A DNA stretch of 64,000 nucleotides from Gautieria morchelliformis (GCA_015179125.1 WHVA01000185.1:62001-126000); one strand, 5' to 3'. Positions 44,158 to 55,284 are shown, counted from the stretch's first letter. Notes: generated from the sequence alone by a model not told the origin. Made by a program: numbers and translations.

Positions 44158-45933
44158 ATGTCTCAGGCGGACCCCTCGGCTGAAGTCCAGGCGCTATCAG
44201 ACCAGTACGTACTTACCGCATTGAGTGGGATGCAGAAGCACTTACCTGAACTAGATTTGCGGTCCACTCTGCCACCGTCGCAGCGCTTGGTATGCGTACA
44301 TATCCCCTATCTAAGTCCATGATTTCCATAGCTTGTTATCCAGCACTGCTCATCTATGACACTCTTCTCACATTGACATCTGAGATCAAGCACATTTGGT
44401 GCAAGACCGTCAAAATTGGCAGCATTCTCTATTTATTCGCTCGTTACACAACCGTGGTTTTCTTTCTTGTTACCATATATGGCAATTTCTCTACCCTTGA
44501 GGTATATTATGACGATGCTCTTGTGACGTCCTTACTAATTGGAACGAGTATCTAGTATGACTTGCATTCTTTATGAAGAAGCAACCTAGAGACTCATGTG
44601 TTTGAAGGAACTGTAATACTCTAAACCACCTAGCTGATGCTTTAGGAGTTCCTTGTTTGATAGGTGCACAGGGTGAATGATTATACCCATATATTTCTCA
44701 GGTAGAAGGATCAACACATTTTATTATCCAGGCCTTCTTCAAGCTCGCACCTATGCTATTTCCCTCCAGAATAAAAGAGTTTTGTGTGTTCTTGGGCTGC
44801 TTATTCTTGGTGCTAATATCATTGAAGTGGTATGTCCCTGTGCAGACTTTGTATAAATAGCATAAATTCATTTCACTGGATATAGTACTTGTCTGTTTGG
44901 GACACCTGCAATCTCACTAGTTCACAATTGAATAAATTGACTTTGTCAGTACTGACTAGGACTTTCTGTTTAGGTTAATACTAACAAATTCTTCAGATGT
45001 AAGATCTGGGGGTCTGTATTTGTCTGATTTGTCTCTAAATACCTTTGACAGTGGCTGCCATTGATGATGTTACTATAATCCTTTTTGACACTGGAGTTGT
45101 GATAGTAACCATTCTGTGCTCAATTCAAACCCTGAGGCAGAAACATGATATTTGGGATAAGAAAACTCTCATTAGTTTAATGATTTACCAAGGTACGTAT
45201 ATACTATATTGCTTATATATATGGACATGTCACTAATATACAGGTAAGGCTTTGTCAGATATGGGTATGGAATATTATTCCTATGATCTTTCATGTCTGA
45301 TTCATATTCAGATTTGTGCTTACAATTACTTTGGCTAGTGCTATCACACCAAAAGTATGCTTACTTATAAACCTGTTGAGCTTCAGAGTTTACTTGGTCT
45401 TCTTTACATTTCAGGTATTGAGGGTATGTAATACATTGATCATGATAAAAGAATGGCTAACTTCAGCTGCTTTATGGCATAAAGCCAAGCCTTCAAATCA
45501 TCTTAATCCCCCTTCAGAACAGGTATCTTCTCAGCAAGTTAATAAGAAAGGCATATAATTATACTAACAGTGCACATACAGCTTGTCAATAATTATGATC
45601 TGCGGCTTCCAGTTAACTCTCAAAGAGAGACACAGTCAAGTTGACAGCCTCTCATCACCTACACTTTCATTCTCCACCTTCCAGGCCGCCAGATGCAGTA
45701 TTCACCATGCCATAGTGGCTGAATTTGGGAACCCTCACTTACAGGATTTTAGTGCTGAGAACTTGGAGGATGATGTGGCTGATCAGGAAGGCCAGCAGTT
45801 GCCTGAAGAGGCTGGGTCTGCTGGGATAGAGTTGGATGAGTGTCCTTGCATGACTGGATGTCCTGGAGATGTAGAAATGGCTGGGCAGCTCACCTCTGGT
45901 GAGCAGTTAGCTTCTGCTTCATGCACTGGTTAA
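44158..45933 (+). CDS. DUF6533 family membrane protein, multi-exon (copy 3)
   Basis: This is the best-preserved copy of the family. Exon 1 (44158-44204) starts MSQADPSAEVQALSD. A 50-nt intron (44205-44254, GTACGT...ACTAG) joins it in frame to the DUF6533 exon (ALLIYDTLLTL, EIKHIWCK, LYLFARY). Later exons by comparison with copy 1 are: LARTYAI-type with hydrophobic VLCVLGLLILGANII (about 44735-44830), DDVTIILFDTGVVIVTILCS (about 45057-45192), a short one near 45310, and a final acidic exon of about 45680-45933 ending at TAA. The start of the last exon and two introns are uncertain. Relative to copy 1, a 4-nt deletion near 44523-44530 would shift frame if that part is exonic. The family is thought to be membrane-embedded; its function is unknown. 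Confidence 0.55.
44205..44254 (+). other. Intron 1 of DUF6533 copy 3
   Basis: This 50-nt GTACGT...CTAG intron with a CCTGAAC branch-like site is at the same place and phase as in copy 1. Confidence 0.65.
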
Positions 45934-46088
45934 TGGTTAAGTAGGATCTGGAAGAACCAGAGAGGTTTAATGACAGCTTCCAAGCTAATGCATCATAATC
46001 ATGATTCCAATACAAACCCACTAGCAAAGTAACATGCAGCAACTTATGTGGCCATATGCTCACTCTGGCCAACCCATACCATAAAAAC

Positions 46089-46546
46089 TGTTGAGACTAT
46101 AAGTCATACTGAGACTCGGCTCTAAATGAGAGCCGAGCCGAGGTTCAGAACAGAGGGCCTGGCTTCAACTTCATAGGTTGTGCCCACTCAGTGTTCCACC
46201 CTAATTTTCGGACAGGGTTCGGCCTTAAGCTGAAGATTGGAATCAATATCAGAACAGAAGAGTTTAGTGTATGATGAGCTAAGTCGATATCTGAACTGAG
46301 GAACTAGTATACAAGATTGGGGGGGTTATATAGGAAAGCAGGGTGCAGGGTCAGGGACATTGATGACCAGGACTAGTGGACAAGGGGAATGAAGGGATGA
46401 ACATATGGGAAACTAACTAAGAAGGGGAATCAGGGGTGATGGAAAGGTACGAAGGGAAAACTGAGGGAACCCGAGTGATCCCGAGGGTTCCTGAGTGACT
46501 ATCAAGGCCAAGGCTTCAGGACTGGACTTGGGAACAGATCGTAACA
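46089..46546. repeat. Solo LTR with target duplication
   Basis: This 458-bp LTR begins TGTTGAG, ends GTAACA and is flanked by AAAAC on both sides (46084-46088 and 46547-46551). The paralogous flank near 35790 (inverted) is the empty site. Internally it shares CTTCAACTT-ATAGGTTG with the Gypsy-1 LTR, so it is from a related chromovirus family, likely in the same orientation as Gypsy-1. CGGAA is absent. Confidence 0.85.
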
Positions 46547-46551
46547 AAAAC

Positions 46552-47514
46552 CCATAGATACATATATATTCTGTGATATTTCAAATTTGACTTTCCTCAT
46601 GAACTGCTGTGACCTCCCTGGATCCGGGTCGATTCTCACTGGGGTTTATCCGTTAGCTTGGATATTCTCGCTGAAATGCGAGTGAATGTCCTCGAGGAGG
46701 GAACAGATAATGTTCTGTGGTTTAAGGCATGTACGTGCTCCACTTATTCTACCCTTGTATCATATTGATATATCATTTTTGTATAGGAAAGGGTCATGAT
46801 GCGGGACGAGATTGTTGAGAGCGTGGTGGTAGCTTATACGTTGTGGTTGTATTCTCACATTAATGGCCTGCCAAGGATGGTGCTACAAGATCCCTGCAGT
46901 GGTCTATCCACCATCCTAAAGGTGGCTGGTATCTTCTGTCTCAAAGCTGATGCAGAGTATTCAGAAGTACAAATGTCCCACACTCTAATTTTATTCCATC
47001 ACAATTAATCTATCTTCCATATTTGAACTCATCAGTGTTCAGTGTTACGGGTGATTGAATTTATTCTAGATCAGTCTGTCTCAAAGCTGTTGCAGCATAT
47101 TGAGAAGTAACTCTATTTTATTCCATCACAATTACATAATGTATCTTTCATACTCGAAAACTCATCAGTGTCCAGTGTCCAGTGTTACCGATGGTTGAAT
47201 TTATCCACATCTGGATTCAGCTTATTCCCAGCAAGTAATAATATGAGCATAAAAGGATACTTATCGGCCACTTGATCAAAATTTAGAGTGAAGCACAGTT
47301 CTGAGACTAGAGCTTTTGCTGGCACATCTGCGTATACTCGTGCACATAGACTGTATGGTGCTCGCATGGAGTATAAATATATGGTATGCTACGCGTGTGA
47401 CAGGAATATCAGTGTGCCACAAAGATAAAAAAGGCTGCCAGAAGATACGTAAAGCGGCATCGCTTTCCCCTCCACGAGATCTTACATGCTTACAGCCTGA
47501 AACCAGATAGTATG
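46552..47514. other. AT-rich stretch with a short tandem duplication; no supported gene
   Basis: A 70-codon frame at 46796-47008 is open but matches nothing I know. The rest is non-coding. See 46936-47213 for the duplication. Confidence 0.4.
46936..47213 (+). repeat. Two-copy direct repeat of about 140 bp
   Basis: Unit 1 (about 46936-47072) and unit 2 (about 47076-47213) share CTGTCTCAAAGCTG, TTTATTCCATCACAATTA and CTCATCAGTG blocks in the same order. Confidence 0.65.
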
Positions 47515-47663
47515 GAGAAGATCCACACCGTAGTGTTTGGGCCCAAGTGGGCCCCGGCTTTCAGCACAAGAACCCGCAGAGCAAGGAGCACGCAATAGAG
47601 GAGATCGCAGGAGAGAGTGCAGATGTGGTGGTATTCTCAGACGGCTCATGCATAGAGGGTAAA
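47515..47663 (+). pseudogene. LINE ORF2 fragment, start of RNase H
   Basis: The frame encodes a KEHAIEEIA block, then VVVFSDGSCIEG, the first catalytic Asp of a LINE RNase H (compare VKIYADGSG at 111-134). It ends abruptly where another LINE 5' region begins. Confidence 0.65.
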
Positions 47664-48790
47664 ACCTTCTCACACGCACCACGACATCCAAAATACCCAT
47701 AATCACTTTTCTCGTGCACACACACACACTAGAGATAGTTAGAGCTCTGAAAACACACGCTAGCTACACCTGTAACGTTCCCCACGAAAAAGGCGTGCAA
47801 AACAACGATGCCACCCACTGTGGACCTGGAGCCGCCTGCCACGTCACAAGGGCAAGGCGGCCGAACGAGAGCAACGGCACAGCAAGGGGGAGCAAAAAGC
47901 AGAACAGACCTAATAGCAGACCTGTCCTTCACCATCCGAACTAGGGAACAGGCCAGATCATTCTTGGACAGACACGGCTACCTCGCGAAGGAAGAAACCC
48001 TCTCCATCGACCAGCTCAGCTATACCCTCCTATCCCTAGCGCACAACGCGACCCCAAAGCCGATGCAAGAGGGAGCAAGAGCGATAGTGATCCTTATGGT
48101 GGATGAGGCTTCCAGAAGCACGGGAACGGCAGTCCTCCAATACATGGAAAAAAGACTCGCACCTGCCTTCAACAGCATAAATGCTCTGCTCAAGACAGCA
48201 AAGGAGGCTATGGATAGAGCAAAGGCAGCAGCATCTGAGGCTCTACAAGCGACGGAGAAAGCACACAACGTGCAGAAAACCAGTGAAGCTAACAGTAGAG
48301 ATGGCGCGGTGGGAGCGACGTATGCGGCTGTGCTCAAAGGTAATGTACCCCAACACTCTAGCGCGAGCAAAGGCCAGAGAAAGCCAAATACTGATAGATA
48401 AAGACCCAGCAGCAGAGAGCAGTGCCCTAGCTGAGTTGACGGAGCGGGAGCTCGTAGCGAAGGCCAATGAGGCGATGGAACGAATTGAACATTTGCGAGG
48501 CAGCGAGGATATTAGGGTCATTGGGGTCAAAAAGCTCGCAAATGGAGGAATAGTCCTAGACCTAAGCAGCCCACAGAGAGCAAGGTGGATACAGGAGCAC
48601 AAAAGACAGTTCCTAGAGAACTTCAGCGAGACGTTGATAGTCAAGGACAGGGTGCTAACGGTCATCATTGAATACGTCCCGCTCAGTCACTCTCCGGAAG
48701 CCATCGCTGAGATGAGGAAGATAGAACGAGACTCTAGAATCCCAGACGGCACCCTCATATCGACGAGATGGATAAAACCAATCCACAGGC
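47664..48790 (+). pseudogene. LINE 5' end and ORF1, frameshifted and truncated
   Basis: After a 144-bp leader, ORF1 starts at ATG 47808 (MPPTVDLEPPATSQ). The first frame (47808-48401) has a helical Ala/Lys-rich region and TYAAVLKG. A 1-nt shift near 48345-48365 leads to the second frame, with LTERELVAKANEAMERI and DIRVIGVKKLANGGIVLDL. This is the RRM/Gag-like region that binds element RNA, and it breaks at STRWIKPIHRR near 48790. There the TGTCATGACG LTR fragment begins. The relative at 15425 shows the family is repeated. It is probably the partner ORF of the LINE type seen at 1-1553, but this is not proven. Confidence 0.75.
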
Positions 48791-49065
48791 GTGTCATGAC
48801 GCGTTTATTTCCCATACTTGCATACTCTATCCTCCCATTTCTCACTCCATTTCCGTGTTCGCTCCGATCGCCCTTGCCCTCTTCGGCAACCGATCTTCAC
48901 TGTTCATGCCACTCACCATAGCCACGCCATCAACGCACGATCGACGTCTTTTGACCGACCTGGTGGTTCATCACTGGTCCTATCACCTCCTCTGCTCAAC
49001 CCTCTTTCAATGGTGTTCCTATGATCAGATTGTCATGACTTGTGTATTTCCTGCACCTTGGTATC
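48791..49065 (-). repeat. Inverted TGTCAAG-family LTR fragment
   Basis: This matches 16978-17255 closely, including the second TGTCATGACTTGTGTATTTC start at 49031. It is cut at GTATC by the Gypsy-3 LTR. Confidence 0.7.
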
Positions 49066-49555
49066 TGTCAGGGGACACCCTGTTTTCCATTTCCAGTTCC
49101 AACACCACACCCAGTTCTGACTCCATTTCCGACTCCGGTTCCGGTTCCGATTCCATCTCCGCCTCCGCCTTCGGAAATGATTCCGCTTCTAGGAGAACTT
49201 CCACCAGTTCTGTTCGCCTTGCCAGTTCCACTCCAATTTCTGAGTTCCACCCTCGGAACAGTGTCGGAAATCAAGCGACTCGCGTAATAGGTGGCATCAA
49301 GGGTCAATCAAGGGTCAGGGTGGTCAGGGAGGTGCAGGGTTGATGGCGGGTGCCAAGTGTTGTCCCTGGTTGTGCAGCGTAGTATAATACGGGCTCGCTG
49401 ACATTGGGGGTCCTTAGACTTTTCTCTTTGGATTTCCCCTTGTCAGGTGAGAATCCCCTCTCTTGTATGCTCTGTTCATTAATACAGACTTTGGATTTCC
49501 CCTTGTCAGTTGTGTGGTAGTGTGATCTCCACAACCAGCCAGGGTTGCCCTTACA
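49066..49555 (+). repeat. Gypsy-3 5' LTR
   Basis: Its left part is a run of TTCCG/TCCG repeats (49100-49180). TATAATAC (49384-49391) lies about 32 nt before AGACTTTTCT. Confidence 0.88.
49416..49425 (+). promoter_or_regulatory. Gypsy-3 inferred transcript start / primer sequence
   Basis: AGACTTTTCT is exactly complementary to the PBS at 49558-49567 and sits at normal distance from the TATA-like box. Confidence 0.6.
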
Positions 49556-49557
49556 GC

Positions 49558-49567
49558 AGAAAAGTCT
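49558..49567 (+). promoter_or_regulatory. Gypsy-3 self-priming PBS
   Basis: AGAAAAGTCT, 2 nt after the LTR, pairs over 10 nt with 49416-49425. In the 3' LTR the partner is AGATTTTTCT (55147-55156), which still pairs through one G-U. Confidence 0.65.
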
Positions 49568-49742
49568 CTTCCCTAGAGGACCGGCAGTTGTACTGCACGT
49601 TGCATTTGCCATAGGTGCGTTCGGAATCGGAGACAGCGACTCAGAGATCGCAACCTCTTCCGCACACACAGCGTACGACAGCCCCTCTTCTTACGTCGAG
49701 TTCCCAACCCCGGAAATCCCATCCCATATTTCTCCTTCCGAA

Positions 49743-50916
49743 ATGGATCCGGACGATCGTCTTCGGAATATGGAGGAGGAATTGACGCGGAACCGGATGA
49801 AGACCGACGCGATTGAAACAGCCTTACAAGCGATTTTGGCTAAGTTAGATATTCCACAAGGTGGTGGAAATGAAATGCTGGATGACCCGGATTTCGGAAA
49901 AGCAGAAGCAGCGGAAGAGAGGGTGTCCTCGAAATTAGCAAAGGTCAAACCCACAACTCCGGCGGACTTTGACGGAGATTGGGAAAAGGGACGCGCATTC
50001 TTCAACACATGCAGCATCTACTTCGCAATTGTCGGGGACCTCTTTCCGAACGACCAGGCTCGGATCCACTGGGCATTTTCCTTTTCAAGTCAGAGCACGC
50101 AGCCCGTTTTGCAAACAAGGTGATCCGACATGAAGCGAAGGGCAAGGGGAACTACTTCCGGGACTGGGATGCCTTCGAGAAAACATTTTCCGACCAGTTC
50201 TGCCCGACAAACAAGCAGCTCACAGCCCTTACGAAGCTCAAGGGGACCAGCTGGTACCAGGCCAAGGATCCAGTCGATGACTACATCGATCGCTTCCAGG
50301 AGCTCATCGACCTTGCGGAGTATGACGACGACAAGACGATCGTCATCAAATTCTGACGAGGACTTGATCCGACACTCCAGAACCAAGTTGCGCTGCTTGG
50401 GGATGGAGCTCCGGATTTCGATGACCCGGAAGGGTGGTACCAAGCTGCGCAGAGGGTGTCCCGGAACAGGGAAGCAAATGAGGCCTTCGTGGAGACAAAC
50501 CGGAACATGACGTGCAGTTCCGCTCGTCCTACTCCACCTGTGCCAAAACCCGGAAGTGCATTCATTCCCACACGGAAAATATTTCCGACGCTTGCTCCCC
50601 TGCTCCTATTAGGAACCCTAGCCCCCCTCCCTCAAAGGGTGGCCCTACCCCGATGGATGTTGACCGCATGCGTGGAAAAGGCCACGGAACTATCACCTGC
50701 TTCCGATGCCGACAACCAGGCCACTATGCTCGCGAGTGCCCCCAAGCCTTTGACATCCGGCTTATGACCACGGAGGAGAAACTCGAGCTCCTTCCAGAGT
50801 TCCTCGCACTCGCGGACATAAGCAGAGTGCCCACTGCGGAAGTACTTTCCGAAAATGCGGAACATGGTCCACCGGAAGCGGAAGATGCGTCGGATTTTGT
50901 GACGCGCAGCGGGTGA
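49743..50916 (+). pseudogene. Gypsy-3 Gag with CCHC knuckle
   Basis: The start is ATG 49743 (MDPDDRLRNMEEEL), with a coiled-coil N-terminus. The capsid core (WYQAKDPVDDYIDRFQELID) is in a second frame after a shift near 50070-50100. A TGA at 50354-50356 stands where CGA is expected (IVIKF-R-RGLDP). A further shift near 50570 leads to the knuckle CFRCRQPGHYAREC (about 50698-50740). It would form the particle; this copy cannot. Confidence 0.85.
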
Positions 50917-51659
50917 GATGTGTGCCCCTGCTGCCTGTACATAACCGGTTTGCCTGTCTTGAAGTAGAGAATGAAAAGCCCCCACTCCCCTCACTTCATA
51001 CAGACCCACCGGATAAAGTCACACAAAAACCAAATCCGACACCCCATCCATCCCGCATCCGCCCTTGGGAGAGACACCTTCCAAAGCGCTATGTTGTTGC
51101 TGCCACCCCTGGCCCCAAGTCACTAGTCATTAAGGTGGAGATCCAGACAACAGATACGGCGGAAGTCAAATTCGGACCCGCCCTTGTCGATTGCAGGGCC
51201 ACTGGTCAGTTTATAGACCAGGACTATGTGGAACGGAACCGACTGACCACGCGGAAGTTGCAACACGCAATCCCGGTGTTCAATGTGGATGGAAGCCCCA
51301 ATGAGGAAGGGTCCATCACGGAGATAGTAGACACAATTCTCCGCTACGATGGACACTCAGAACGCACTTCCTTTGCAGTCACCAGCCTGGGGAAGCAAGA
51401 CATCATCCTCAGGTTTACCTGGCTTCAGGAACACAACCCGGAGATCAATTGGCAGACTCGGAAGGTAATGATGAGTCGATGTCCAGCCAAGTGTCACATG
51501 TGCCGGTCGGAAGTGCGGAAGGAGCGCCAGGAGCAGCGGAAGACCGAACGGCTCATACAGACATGTCGTTCTGGCCCCCATCCACTGCTTGCAGAAGAAG
51601 ACTCCGAAGCGGAATTTGAACCGGATCCCATTTCCAATTCCGATTCCGACTCGGCCTAG
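50917..51659 (+). pseudogene. Gypsy-3 protease region
   Basis: A retropepsin-like domain has ALVDCRATGQFID (codons at 51183-51221) where the family has D-S/T-G-A. The catalytic Asp stays, but the next two residues are Cys and Arg, so the enzyme is probably inactive. Downstream, a CPAKCHMCRSE segment and an acidic tail end at 51659. Confidence 0.75.
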
Positions 51660-51685
51660 AAGACACTCTGGCGGAAGGGGAGCGC

Positions 51686-54600
51686 TTGCTGTATGTAAAC
51701 CTTCCGCCGGAGACGGAACACATCCGCGCCACTGGAAATATTTCGCAGCGCCTTGCTGAAGCCTCCAAGAGACATGATAGAGTGGAGGCGGAAATTCCGG
51801 AGTACCTGCGGGAGTTCGAGGACGTCTTTTCCAAGGAGTCGTTTGATGCCCTGCCTCCATGGAAGCTGTGGGACCACGCGCCATCAAGTTGGAGCCTGGG
51901 TCAAAGCCCACCAACTGCAAAGTCTACCCGCTGTCACCCAAGGAGCAGGTAGAGCTCGATGCATTCCTTGCGGAAAACCTCCGTACAGGGAGGATCCGCC
52001 CCTCCAAGTCACCCATGGCATCTCCGGTGTTCTTCATCAAGAAGAAGGACGGCTCGCTCAGACTTGTGCAGGATTACCGGGCCTTGAATGCGATCACGAT
52101 CAAGAACCGGTACCCTATTCCACTCATTTGGAACTGATCACACAACTCCGCGGGGCGAGGTACTTCACTAAGCTGGATGTCCGCTGGGGCTTCAATAATG
52201 TCCGGATCCGAGAGGGAGACGAGTGGAAGGCCGCATTCCACACCAACCGAGGACTCTTTGAGCCACAGGTCATGTTCTTTGGCCTCACCAACAGTCCCGC
52301 CACGTTCCAGACGATGATGAATGACATTTTCCGTGACATGATAGCAGAAGGGGTTGTCTGCGTCTACCTCGATGACATCCTCATCTTCACAAAAAAATGT
52401 CCGACATCGGGAAGTCGTGCGGAGAGTGCTGGAACGGCTCCGGGAGTACAACCTGTGTCTCAAGCCGGAAAAGTGCGAATTTGAGCGGACGCGGATAGAG
52501 TATCTTGGGGTGATTGTGTCGGAAGGAAAGGTGGAAATGGACCCAGTCAAAGTTTCCGGTGTGTCGGATTGGCCCGTGCCGCGAACAAGAAGGAGGTCCA
52601 GTCCTTCATTGGGTTTGTCAATTTCTACCGGCGGTTCATCAAGGACTTCTCCTGCCACGCCCGTCCCTCTTCGACCTCACCAAGAAGGAGGTTGGATGGC
52701 GGTGGGGAGAGCCGGAACAGGCCTCCTTTGAGAAACTCAAAGAGCTGATCACTTCTGCCCCGGTCCTGATCTTCCCCGACGACTCTCGCCCTTATCGAGT
52801 GAGGCGGATTCTTCCGACACGGCTACCGGAGCGGTCTTGTCACAACAGTCATCGGAGATGGTGGGAGGTGGCATCCGATTGCCTTCTTCTCTAAGAGCCT
52901 CAGTCCGGTTGAGCGGAACTATGAGATCCATGACAAGGAGATGCTGGCAATCATCCGAGCGCTGGAGGAGTGGCGACACTTCCTCGAGGGTGCTCTATGC
53001 CCATTTGATATCTGGACAGACCACAGAACCTCGAGTATTTCCGCACATCTAAGAAGCTGAACCGACGACAAGCACGGTGGTCCCTACACCTGTCCCGGTT
53101 CGACTTCATACTCCACCACCGCCCCGGCCGCACCAGGGCAAGCCCGATGCCCTATCCTGCCACGCGGATCATGAGAGCGGAAGTGGAGACAATGCGGATA
53201 TGACACTGCTCCGCCCAAGTCTCTTTGCAATCCGGCCCTAGAAGGAGTGACTGCAGTTGGAGCGGAAGCGGAAATGCTCCGGGACATCCGGAGGCAGTAC
53301 CGGAATGGAGAGAAGGAGGAGTCGGTGGTGAAGGCAGTGGAGGAACTTCGGAAAGGGCACTCACGGTCTGTACGGGCAGCGGAATGGTCGGAACGTGACG
53401 GGCTGCTCCACTTCAGAGGCAAGGTTTACGTCCCAGGTGGGGAGGACCTCCGCCGCTGCATCATGTCCCAGCACCATGACACACGAGTCGCTGGGCAAGC
53501 TGGCAGGTGGAAGACACTGGAGTTAGTGGCTCGGAATTACTGGTGGCCTCAGATGTCCGCTACATTGGACAGTACGTGAAGACATGTGACCTTTGTCTCC
53601 GAACCAAAGTGCAACGACATCCGCCTGTCGGAGAACTTGTTCCGCTCCTGATTCCCGAATCCCGCTGGGACACCATCAGCGTCGACTTCATTGTTGAACT
53701 CCCGGAGTCTCATGGCTACGACGCGATCATGAACGTCGTGGATTCGGTAAGCAAGGTGTCCCACTTCATTCCGACGCACACGATGATCACAGCCCTCGGC
53801 GCGGCCCTCCTGTTCCTTGCACATGTCTGGAAGTTGCATGGGCTCCCGAAGCAAGTTGTTTCTGACCGAGGTCCGCAGTTTGTCGCGGAACTGACTCGGG
53901 AACTCTACCGCCTGCTCGGCATAAAGCTAGCTACCACCACAGCGTACCACCCGCAGGGTGACGGACAGACGGAACGGGTCAATCAGGAGTTGGAGCAATA
54001 TCTCCGCCTCTTTGTCAATGAGAGGCAGGATAACTGGGATGAGTTACTTCCACTGGCGGAATTCCAATACAACAACCATGTTCATTCCACCATGCAACAG
54101 ACTCCCTTCATGCTTGACTCCGGACGACACCTGCAGATGGGCTTCGAACCACGCCAGGCTGAGTCCTGACTCGAGACGGTCAATGAGTTCCGTGACCGCA
54201 TGGACTCCACCCTTTCGGAAGCCAAGTCTGCCCTCGCAAAGGCCAAGGATGACATGGCAAGGTACTACAACCAACGCCGGGTTCCTGGCCTAGAGTACCA
54301 AATTGGAGACAAGGTGTATCTAGATGCAAGTGACATCCGTACCACACGCCCTTCGCAGAAGCTTGCCCACCGCTACCTTGGGCCCTTCACAGTGACGCGG
54401 AGGGTTGGACGGAATGCATACCGCCTGCGACTTCCGATGTCCATGTCCCGCCTCCACCCCGTCTTCAACGTGGTGAAGTTACTCCCTATGCTTGAGGACC
54501 CAATTCCAGGTCGGAAGGCTCATCCGCCACCTCCGCCGGAAATTGTAGATGGGGAAGAGCACTACGTGGTGGAACGGATCCTGGACAGCCGGTTTGTGCG

Positions 54601-54803
54601 AGGACGACTCCAATTCCTCGTGAAATGGGAAGGGTATGGGTACGAGGAGAATTCGTGGGTCCCGGAGCAAGATGTTTCCGCTCCTGACAAACTCCGGGAG
54701 TTCTATAGGACACATCCAGGTGCCCCTCGCCAAATCCGCTCGCTGGCATTTCAATCCCTTGTGTCCCGTGCTTCAAGGACGCAGCACGCTAGAGGGGGGG
54801 TGA
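51686..54803 (+). pseudogene. Gypsy-3 RT, RNase H, integrase and chromodomain
   Basis: RT motifs are spread over several frames: [16 protein letters not shown] near 52040, [16 protein letters not shown] near 52275, and catalytic YLDD near 52365. RNase H follows ([12 protein letters not shown] near 52917). Integrase (53507-54169) has Asp in VDFIVELP, Asp in VSDRGPQF and Glu in QTERVNQELEQYL. Its frame ends at TGA 54167-54169. The next frame (from 54200) carries the GPY/F region and chromodomain (HYVVERIL, LVKWEGYGYEENSWV) and then runs on into the LTR. At least four frameshifts are needed overall, so it is inactive. Confidence 0.88.
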
Positions 54804-55284
54804 TGTCAGGGGACACCCTGTTTTCCATTTCCAGTTCCGACACCACACCCAGTTCCGACTCCATTTCCGACTCCGGTTCCGGTTCCGATTCCATCTCCGC
54901 CTCCGCTTTCGGAAATGATTCCGCTTCGGGGAGAACTTCCACCAGTTCTGTTCGCCTCGCCAGTTCCACTCCAATTTCCGACTTCCACTCTCGGAACAGT
55001 GTCGGAAATCAAGCGACCCGCGTAATAGGTGGCATCAAGGGTCGATCAAGGGTCGGGGAGGTGCAGGGTTGATGGCGGGTGCCAAGTGTTGTCCCTGGCT
55101 GCGCAGTGTAGTATAATACGGGCTCGCTGACATTGGGGGTCCTTAGATTTTTCTCTTTGGATTTCCCCTTGTCAGGTGAGAATCCCCTCTCTTGTATGCT
55201 CTGTTCATTTATACATACTTTGGATTTACCCTTGTCAGTTGTGTGGTAGTGTGATCTCCACAACTAGCTAGGGTTGCCCTTACA
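54804..55284 (+). repeat. Gypsy-3 3' LTR
   Basis: This is a 481-bp LTR, about 9 bp shorter than the 5' copy by a small deletion near 55045-55070, with scattered substitutions. Confidence 0.88.

Larger units (their letters stand above)
43486..46076 (+). repeat. Duplicated DUF6533 unit, copy 3
   Basis: This is colinear with 3480-6250 apart from indels. The upstream flank 43590-43960 matches 3500-3900. Confidence 0.75.
49066..55284 (+). mobile_element. Gypsy-3: Tf1/sushi-like chromovirus, full length but decayed
   Basis: LTRs are 49066-49555 (490 bp) and 54804-55284 (481 bp), with TGTCAGGGG...TTACA ends. The internal order is PBS, gag, protease, RT, RNase H, integrase, chromodomain, then purine tract AGAGGGGGGG (54791-54800). 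No antisense ORF is present, since the chromodomain runs almost to the LTR. The flanks (GTATC and GATGA) do not match, and left and right neighbours belong to different repeats. CGGAA/TTCCG is dense: about 17 in 49561-50580. Confidence 0.92.

Noticed and set aside
54804-55072. Ser/Gly/Asp-repeat protein read from the Gypsy-3 LTR (SGSGSDSIS type)
   Set aside because: It is a translation of TTCCG-type repeats in the LTR, continuous with the chromodomain frame only by chance; kept instead as motif evidence.
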